Of a DNA stretch of 64,000 nt, positions 62,901-64,000 are shown piece after piece. The position numbers and the translations under genes were made by a program. Numbering within the stretch: position 1 is the stretch's first letter; the number at the start of each line of letters is the position of its first letter. This stretch comes from Capitella teleta (lineage: Eukaryota; Annelida; Polychaeta; Capitellidae). The notes beneath the pieces were generated by a model. That model was not told where the DNA came from and made no database searches. It was given only the letters and a program-made list of their open reading frames with translations. The stretch lies in the NCBI GenBank assembly GCA_000328365.1, contig KB310862.1, forward strand, positions 1-64,000. The letters run 5' to 3'.

Positions 62901-63568
62901 AATTGCGCAAATGCTTGTTTATGTACGTGAATCTTCTGGTGAATTTTGTATACAAACATTTATTCCAGCCTGGATCTAAATTATTCTAAGATATTTTTCT
63001 GTGGGAATATATCTTTGCTTTTGTTTAAAAATCTTAGCAAAATATCTATGCAGTCAAATTCCTTGTTAATCTGTTATAATTATATTAAATTAAAATACTT
63101 GTATCTTTTAATCAGAATTTCAAACTGGAATAACCAGGTTTTTGACTGAATGAAACTTTGTACATAACAAAATCTGCACTGTCACCTTTATATGCACTCT
63201 GTAACCTGTAACCTTTCACCTTTCACCTTTCCTCCTTCTAATAAAGAAACAAAGAATCACCCTTTGGCCTTCTAACCGTGTTGCACATTTTTAGCGCAAA
63301 ACAAATTCTCTTTTATTTTCCGTCGTTATCATTTCGGATGGTTAGCTTATTAATTTGAATGAGCCACTGGCGTGTTTCGTTGCAGGCTGCTCTCTGTGCA
63401 TGTGATGACATTGTGGAGGAGATCCGACTCACGCGCGTGGCTAAAACTGTGCAACATCTCGCATTATTCGTGCCCATCACTTCTTTTGATCAGCTCCTCT
63501 CCCTGTTCTGCCTGGCGTTCTTCCTTGCCACCTGCCTCGCTCTTTATCTCTTTCCTCTCCCTCCCTAA
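50997..63568 (+). CDS. LRCH: LRCH protein: leucine-rich repeats, calponin-homology domain and C-terminal membrane segment
   Basis: Cortical scaffold family (LRCH1-4). Coding exons: 50997-51168, 58094-58238, 58289-58418, 58477-58582, 58638-58774, 58831-58973, 59023-59134, 59183-59242, 59351-59380, 59763-59780, 60011-60190, 60554-60729, 60880-60915, 61119-61229, 61280-61417, 61472-61607, 61661-61801, 61856-61940 (or 61895), 62108-62241, 62298-62435, 62492-62569 and 63386-63568; 862 residues. The start matches the family: LSGRKIKDFAKVS then DISKNRFSELPPEICEL. LRRs cover about residues 58-250 (NCYHNIIRCIPEAL, SNNRLVSLPEEI, DVSCNEIAHLPTQI). A Ser/Pro-rich, coiled middle is followed by the CH domain from about 731 (LKDGVVLCHLANHVRPRSVP, CRKNVENFLDACRKIGV). 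Residues about 839-858 are strongly hydrophobic, like the membrane anchor of LRCH4. Two microexons (30 and 18 nt) and one or two GC-AG introns are noted under findings. Intron 1 is 6.9 kb. Confidence 0.95.
51169..58093 (+). other. First intron of LRCH (6.9 kb)
   Basis: Far longer than almost all other introns in the window (mostly 45-100 nt). Apart from the SINE at 51825 I find no gene on either strand. A T-rich run lies at about 54,570-54,590 and a C/T-rich stretch at about 56,700-56,730. Open frames at 55,480-56,570 have no recognisable similarity. Long first introns often hold enhancers, but no site is evident by eye. Confidence 0.6.
51825..52151 (+). mobile_element. tRNA-derived SINE, copy 4 (full length, youngest)
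   Basis: The best copy of the family, in LRCH intron 1. It has an A box (TAGCGCAGTGG) and a perfect B box (GGTTCGAGACC, near 51,898), a body ending CCGTAAAACCCCATCACTCA and a CACT-repeat tail. A perfect 15 bp target duplication, TCGCACTGTTCAAAA, lies at 51810-51824 and 52152-52166. The intact promoter boxes and perfect duplication suggest recent insertion. Confidence 0.93.
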
Positions 63569-64000
63569 CTCCCTCCTCCTCTGGGTTTCTTTTTTCTTGA
63601 TTTTTACCTTTGCATGTTGTTTCTTAGATGCTTGCGTGTTTTACTAACAGCGTCGTAATTGCACCGGTTTCTTGTGTGTTCATTAAATTGCGTGTCACGG
63701 TTTACATTTCTCGAGACTTGATTTCTGCATTTACTGACGAATTCTGCGATTGCATGTTTTAGCTATGAACCCCCCTCTCAGCCCACCCTTGATTCTTTTA
63801 CTACCTGACTTTTGAGTCGTGCCATTCCTGGCATCATCTGATGCTATTTTCAAGGCCATTGTGACCTCATTCCTTAAAGCGCACATTCCGATATGCCATT
63901 ATGCAATAATCTCACTTAGGGTGCTATGTATAATCATGCTGTGCTTTTCATATGTCGTGATCTAACATACTTATTCTTTTTCTATAAGTTGCGTGTGTCC
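63569..64000 (+). other. LRCH 3' UTR and downstream sequence
   Basis: Pyrimidine-rich sequence after the LRCH stop codon. I find no canonical AATAAA that clearly ends the gene and no further gene before the window ends. Confidence 0.4.

Overview
This is a stretch of an animal nuclear genome. It carries split genes with many very short introns (often 45-100 nt), AT-rich spacers, poly(A) signals and non-LTR retroposons. The gene set (ribosomal proteins, CWC22, CDC6, the ciliary proteins NPHP3 and IQCG/DRC9, an LRCH protein, an SLC26 transporter and eIF4A) is metazoan in character. Compact introns, roughly 40% GC by eye and the presence of ciliary genes would suit an early-branching marine invertebrate. 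A demosponge is my best guess, but that is inference and no sequence here proves the taxon.

Layout. 0-2 kb: RPS26 (+). 2.9-8.3 kb: CWC22 (-), a spliceosomal MIF4G/MA3 protein with a greatly enlarged RS/acidic tail. 8.4-20.5 kb: gene-poor and repeat-rich, holding a decayed LINE, two copies of a tRNA-type SINE, a transposase-like helix-turn-helix ORF, and an L2-like LINE split by a 2.7 kb insert with inverted-repeat ends. 20.5-24.2 kb: CDC6 (+). 25.4-30.5 kb: NPHP3 (-), 22 coding exons. 31.4-34.8 kb: an SLC26 transporter (+) with an intronless coding region. 37.2-38.7 kb: eIF4A (-). 38.8-44.4 kb: spacer with microsatellites, a third SINE copy and an unrecognised decayed coding stretch. 44.5-45.5 kb: RPL35A (-). 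46.4-48.3 kb: an 863 bp MITE and LINE remains. 48.7-50.3 kb: IQCG (+). 51.0-63.6 kb: LRCH (+), 22 coding exons, with a 6.9 kb first intron holding the fourth SINE.

The genes do not form an operon. Most encode housekeeping functions in translation (RPS26, RPL35A, eIF4A), splicing (CWC22) and replication licensing (CDC6). NPHP3 and IQCG both act in cilia but lie on opposite strands 18 kb apart.

Exon boundaries were read by eye from GT/AG (and a few GC/AG) sites. They were accepted only when reading phase and family similarity agreed. For CDC6, NPHP3, IQCG, LRCH, RPL35A and RPS26 the summed exons are exact multiples of three. The most interesting non-genic finds are: a MITE family present as an 863 bp copy with a perfect 9 bp target duplication and as a 68 bp miniature; a four-copy SINE family with clear target-site duplications; a 13 bp minisatellite that appears to have grown inside a tRNA-like SINE head; and one well supported and one possible GC-AG intron in LRCH.
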